DNA of 64,000 bases, taken from positions 2,016,890 through 2,080,889 of the forward strand of contig NW_017803046.1 in the NCBI RefSeq assembly GCF_001625305.1, in the 5' to 3' direction. The stretch comes from Branchiostoma belcheri. Lineage: Eukaryota; Chordata; Leptocardii; Amphioxiformes; Branchiostomatidae. Positions 60,932-64,000 of the stretch are shown here, piece after piece. The translations under genes and the position numbers were made by a program. The first letter of the stretch is position 1; every line of letters begins with the position of its first letter. The notes under the pieces are model-generated. The model saw only the letters and a program-made list of their open reading frames with translations, had not been told where the DNA came from and did no database searches.

Positions 60932-62220
60932 CTGTGCGGTAAAGGCAAACCAAGCAGAAAGATATTATTACACGGAATAAATGAAAACTTAAATTTGTAA
61001 AGGGACTGTTCCATCCTGTTGTTGCGAAGTTAAGTCACGGTCTTTTGGGACTGACTGAGAGAGAGAAGGGAGGGGGAGAGAAAAAATTAGAGAGAGGGGG
61101 GGCGAGGGAAAGAGAGGGGGAGAGGTACATCATATAAAAGATGTTTATTATCTTTATGGAGCCTATAGACGTCGTCATGGTCTATTGAGTGGTATGGAGA
61201 ATATTATTTTTCTTAATCCACATATCTATAAGGAACTTATCTTGTATATATCTTGTTTAGAGGATATTTCTCACGTTCTTATATAAGGCACAGTAGCCTG
61301 GGTACCATCCGGATTTTCGCTACGCAACGCTCGAAAAAATCACGATTTTTTCGAGCGTTGCGTAGCGAAAATCTGGATGGTACCCAGGCTAACAATGAAT
61401 GACACTCGCCTTCTATCTTATTTAGCTTACAAAAATGGCAAATTCTTTGTTGCAAATTTATGCCAGCCACGTCGTACTTTAATCCCCGTCTATTTCCGCT
61501 GGAGTATATACATGCCCACATGCCTCAGGGCAAAAGACATGTTATATGGTTCGCACGTGTCACGGATCAAAAGGCTTAGGCCACATCAAACACATCGGAC
61601 AGCGTGTGTTTCTTAGCATTTTTCAGGTAAAGTTGCAAATGTATAAACGATCGATTACGTTGATTTTAACGAAAGCAAAATCGTGATCAAAAAGTACATA
61701 TGCCATATACGCTGGACGACGGTAATAAGGCTATGACGACGTGTACTTTAAAATTCGTTTTGTCAAGGACACTAAACCTCTGTTTTTTTACGTAACGTTA
61801 TACATGTAGTTGAATCTCAAGCAGATCTATGGATGGTTTTGCCTCTTCAAAAAAGGAGGGCAACAATTCAACTTGCCATTCCATGGATCGAAGGAATCCG
61901 CGTCACAAAAATATACAAAATATGCAGAACGTTACAGTACACTGTTAGGAAATATACAAATAACTGCACATATCAAATAGATACATGTACATTGATATAG
62001 TAGATGCATGCACTATGCATTAACTGTTACATAACCTCGACTGATAAAAGTACATCACAATGTTCTTGCAGAAAGAGATCTACATAAACGCTAAGCCCTC
62101 CGAGAGCACATGGGCTGACTAAACTGGACTGTAAACTATCTTACCTTGTGCTCCTGCTGGCCTGGTACAGTAATCATCCTCTTCACTTATGAACAGAGCG
62201 ATGTCCTTGACGCTCGACAT
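59655..62220 (-). CDS. Gene A: unrecognised 450-residue protein, two coding exons
   Basis: I do not recognise this family. The first exon gives 25 codons; the second gives the rest and the stop. Visible features are an acidic N-terminus (ISEEDDY; DSDDKDSG), a repeated motif ALYTVDDIEEGL (residues 36-47) and RLYTIEDILEVL (100-111), a highly charged helix MMRDRCRRRMREEERRIRK (about 138-156), a long polar Ser/Glu/Lys region that looks disordered, and a C-terminal RRFFSGFTIACRLLCCVSD tail whose clustered Cys could be palmitoylated. There is no signal peptide or clear transmembrane helix. It is transcribed in the same direction as gene B, with the AATAAA signal 146 bases past the stop. The splice fits exactly (G|AT, GAT codon). 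Whether exon 1 also joins other exons cannot be told. Confidence 0.68.
61050..61125. repeat. GA-rich low-complexity run
   Basis: GAGAGAGAAGGGAGGGGGAG-type sequence in the gene A intron. Confidence 0.9.
61294..61391. repeat. 98-bp near-perfect hairpin with TAGCCTGG ends
   Basis: Two 48-base arms (61294-61341 and 61344-61391) differ at one position and are separated by two bases. Ends read TAGCCTGGGTACCATCC, the centre TCGAAAAAATC. The ends match the hairpin at 34625-34731 over TAGCCTGG. Confidence 0.95.
62145..62220 (-). CDS. Gene A exon 1
   Basis: The start is ATG at 62220. It encodes MSSVKDIALFISEEDDYCTR and PAGAQ, ending in phase 1 at donor GTAAGA. The open frame and the phase match with exon 2 support it. 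Sequence upstream (62221-62600) is taken as 5' untranslated or promoter. Confidence 0.68.
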
Positions 62221-64000
62221 GATGACGCTTTTGACGAAGTTTTTGCAGAATGTCTACTTGCTGACCGGTCTCAGAACTAGTATTCCAAACACTTGTACTA
62301 GTCCGCTAACTTTTCTACTTTACTTGTATAAAGTTCACACTTCATGATTTACAGTACAGCGTAAAGCCCGCGTGTCATCACCCGGTTAATCCTCTGATAT
62401 TTACGGCTGTGGTGACTGAGCGGTGTCCCTGGCCCCTCGCCCGGGGTAACGTGAAGTTCTGGCCGCAGAGAGACCGTGAAGCAGATTGGTTTGATTTGTT
62501 TCCAGCTCAGCGGCTTGTTGCCAGTGTTTTTCCCAACTCCTGCTCCGTCCGAGAGGGAACGAAATCTCGCACAGGCTTAGTTTCTGGCTAGACGTCAAGT
62601 TTAAGGTCTTCAAGCACAAGAAAACGCCTCTACTCTTAGGATTGACGGAGCGGATTATTTGTGGGCAACATCTGCGTGTAAAACAATGGAAGTGTATCCA
62701 TGGAGACGGTTATTTGATAAAGCAATTGTGCGGTATGCGGCGCGCGATACGCCAAGCGTTCGATGGACATAGCCTCCTCCACAGACTTTCTAGCGGGCAA
62801 CTTTTGTTTCTCCGAGCGGATATGGGGCGAAGGTTTCTTTCGGAGGAAGGCCCTTGATCGGAGGGAGAGCTGTATCTGCGGAGAAAGCTAGCTTCTACCA
62901 GGCTTCGGGAAGCAGCTGGAAACATATCCGAGTGCATATGCCAGGGGAGCTGGTCCACGCTTAGAGACCAGTTCGCTGTTCTCTTAGCGCGGGCTAACTC
63001 CCTCTGTCTCATTGGCCGATTTCTACTCTTTCCAGCCTCTTCCCGAAGCCTGGAGAAACTTAAATGCTGCCCACTAAAAGTCTGCGCACGAGGCTACCAT
63101 GAACCAATGACATTGTTTTGAAGTTCCGGGACTGATGGACTAGCATAGTACAGGTGTACTAGGTCATTTGATTTTGGTCCAATACACAACGGGCATGTGG
63201 CTTTAATGAAATGTTCAAGCAAAGTTTATTGGGTGAAAGGTATTACGGATCCTTTTGAACCAAGTCATTGCACCTAAACAAGCGTCACGAAATCAAAGTG
63301 AATCAGGAAGAACGTTTAGATATACAAGCCTTGTCATCACAAAAATTAGAATACAGAATTGTCATTTTTTCTGTTGGGAAAAAATATATGCGATCCAGGA
63401 TGAGCCCGGATAATCTCCCGAAGTGCCTTAAAATATCGGGGCCCTCTCTCATAAGCTTGCTTGCAAATTTTAGCTTCGCTCAGCGCGCGGCTGGTTACAA
63501 TATTGCCCGAGGTAGAGGAGAAATACTTCTCCTGGAATATCTAAATTAAGATGTAATAAAAATCTTTAAATGGAAAGAAATTCTAATATGTGAGACGTCA
63601 TGCCTGACGTCACAATAGTTCAAGACTCGTTCTAAAACGTGATATCATTGAAAGCTGCAGGCAACATTTAAGCTATGCATGCAGAATAGGATAGAGTTCA
63701 ATGAATCAATCAATGGACTTGACGATATACTTGATAAAGATAATAGTTTTATACTATTTGAAACTATTTCACATATTGTTCCTTTCCATTGCCCGCCTTT
63801 CCACTTATTTCTTCCCTCTGTACCGTTTGCGTGTCAGCTGATGAAGCTGAGATACAGCGATACTATTTGGATAATAAGGTCAAAACGGAGTGAACTTTGA
63901 CCTCTCGTGGACGCTATGGCGGCAACGTGACCGGTGGGTGTGTTCGGATTCTATTCCGAGGAAAAATATCTTCAATTTTGGACCAAATTATCCGATTCTT
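62221..64000. other. Region upstream of gene A
   Basis: No gene is recognised. The first 400 bases next to the gene A start carry TGACG sites (62224 and 62233) and are taken as promoter and leader. A foldback element lies at 62898-63054. The rest is AT-rich with only short chance frames. Confidence 0.4.
62898..63054. repeat. Foldback element upstream of gene A
   Basis: CCAGGCTTCGGGAAGCAGCT is matched in inverse by the stretch at 63030-63054 with two mismatches. The outer parts (CTTCTACCAGG; GTAGAAATCGGCC) resemble the element at 55381-55546. Confidence 0.75.

Larger units (their letters stand above)
60932..62144. other. Gene A intron
   Basis: It holds a GA-rich low-complexity run (61050-61125), a near-perfect hairpin (61294-61391) and a stray MITE end reading AGGCCACATCAAA near 61578. 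No coding sequence is seen. Confidence 0.5.

Noticed and set aside
60265-60942. 225-codon plus-strand open frame
   Set aside because: It is the antisense shadow of gene A exon 2. It has no splice or domain support, while the minus frame is longer and splices to exon 1.

Overview
This window is animal nuclear DNA, AT-rich, with short coding exons (20 to 430 bases) separated by large introns packed with small DNA transposons, foldback elements and tandem repeats. The protein content is chordate-like. The many ACATGT/TACATGTA strings, the tRNA-type SINE pieces and the MITE-rich introns suggest an amphioxus (Branchiostoma) genome; this is an inference, because no species marker is present. Two protein-coding genes are supported, both on the minus strand. 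I see no rRNA, tRNA, CRISPR array, operon or bacterial feature. A run of 20 N at 28903-28922 marks a scaffold gap. | Gene A (about 62220 down to 59500) has two coding exons and a 450-residue product that I do not recognise. It carries a duplicated LYTxxDI motif, a strongly basic/acidic helix and a Cys-rich C-terminal tail, and is followed by an AATAAA signal at 59509-59504. | Gene B starts about 470 bases downstream of that signal and fills the rest of the window (59037 down to base 1). I assembled 27 phase-compatible exons, giving 1,052 codons with the 3' end outside the window. Domain order is: basic N-terminus, C2, PDZ, linker, DH (RhoGEF-type), PH, Ser/Pro/basic tail. The C2 and PDZ parts and the spacing between them match vertebrate RGS3, and the PH part matches a PH-like stretch I recall in long RGS3. 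I therefore call it an RGS3 orthologue that keeps a DH domain next to its PH domain. The RGS domain itself would lie beyond base 1. | Layout: 62.2-64.0 kb upstream of gene A; 59.5-62.2 kb gene A; 59.0-54.4 kb gene B N-terminus and most of C2; 51.0-48.4 kb end of C2 and PDZ; 48.2-47.4 kb linker; 44.7-42.9 kb start of DH; a 10.6 kb intron; 32.3-27.7 kb end of DH; 27.5-22.6 kb PH; a 13.0 kb intron; exon 26 at 9.6 kb; a 9.1 kb intron; exon 27 at 430-1. | The most notable non-coding structures are two minisatellites with the same core at 18.3-19.0 kb and 44.8-46.5 kb, the second split by a transposon with CAG-type termini and a 5-bp target duplication; tandem or stray copies of the 3' ends of exons 14 and 19 in the following introns; a roughly 430-bp palindrome at 30.5-31.0 kb; a near-perfect 98-bp hairpin at 61.3 kb; and a duplicated segment flanking the assembly gap.
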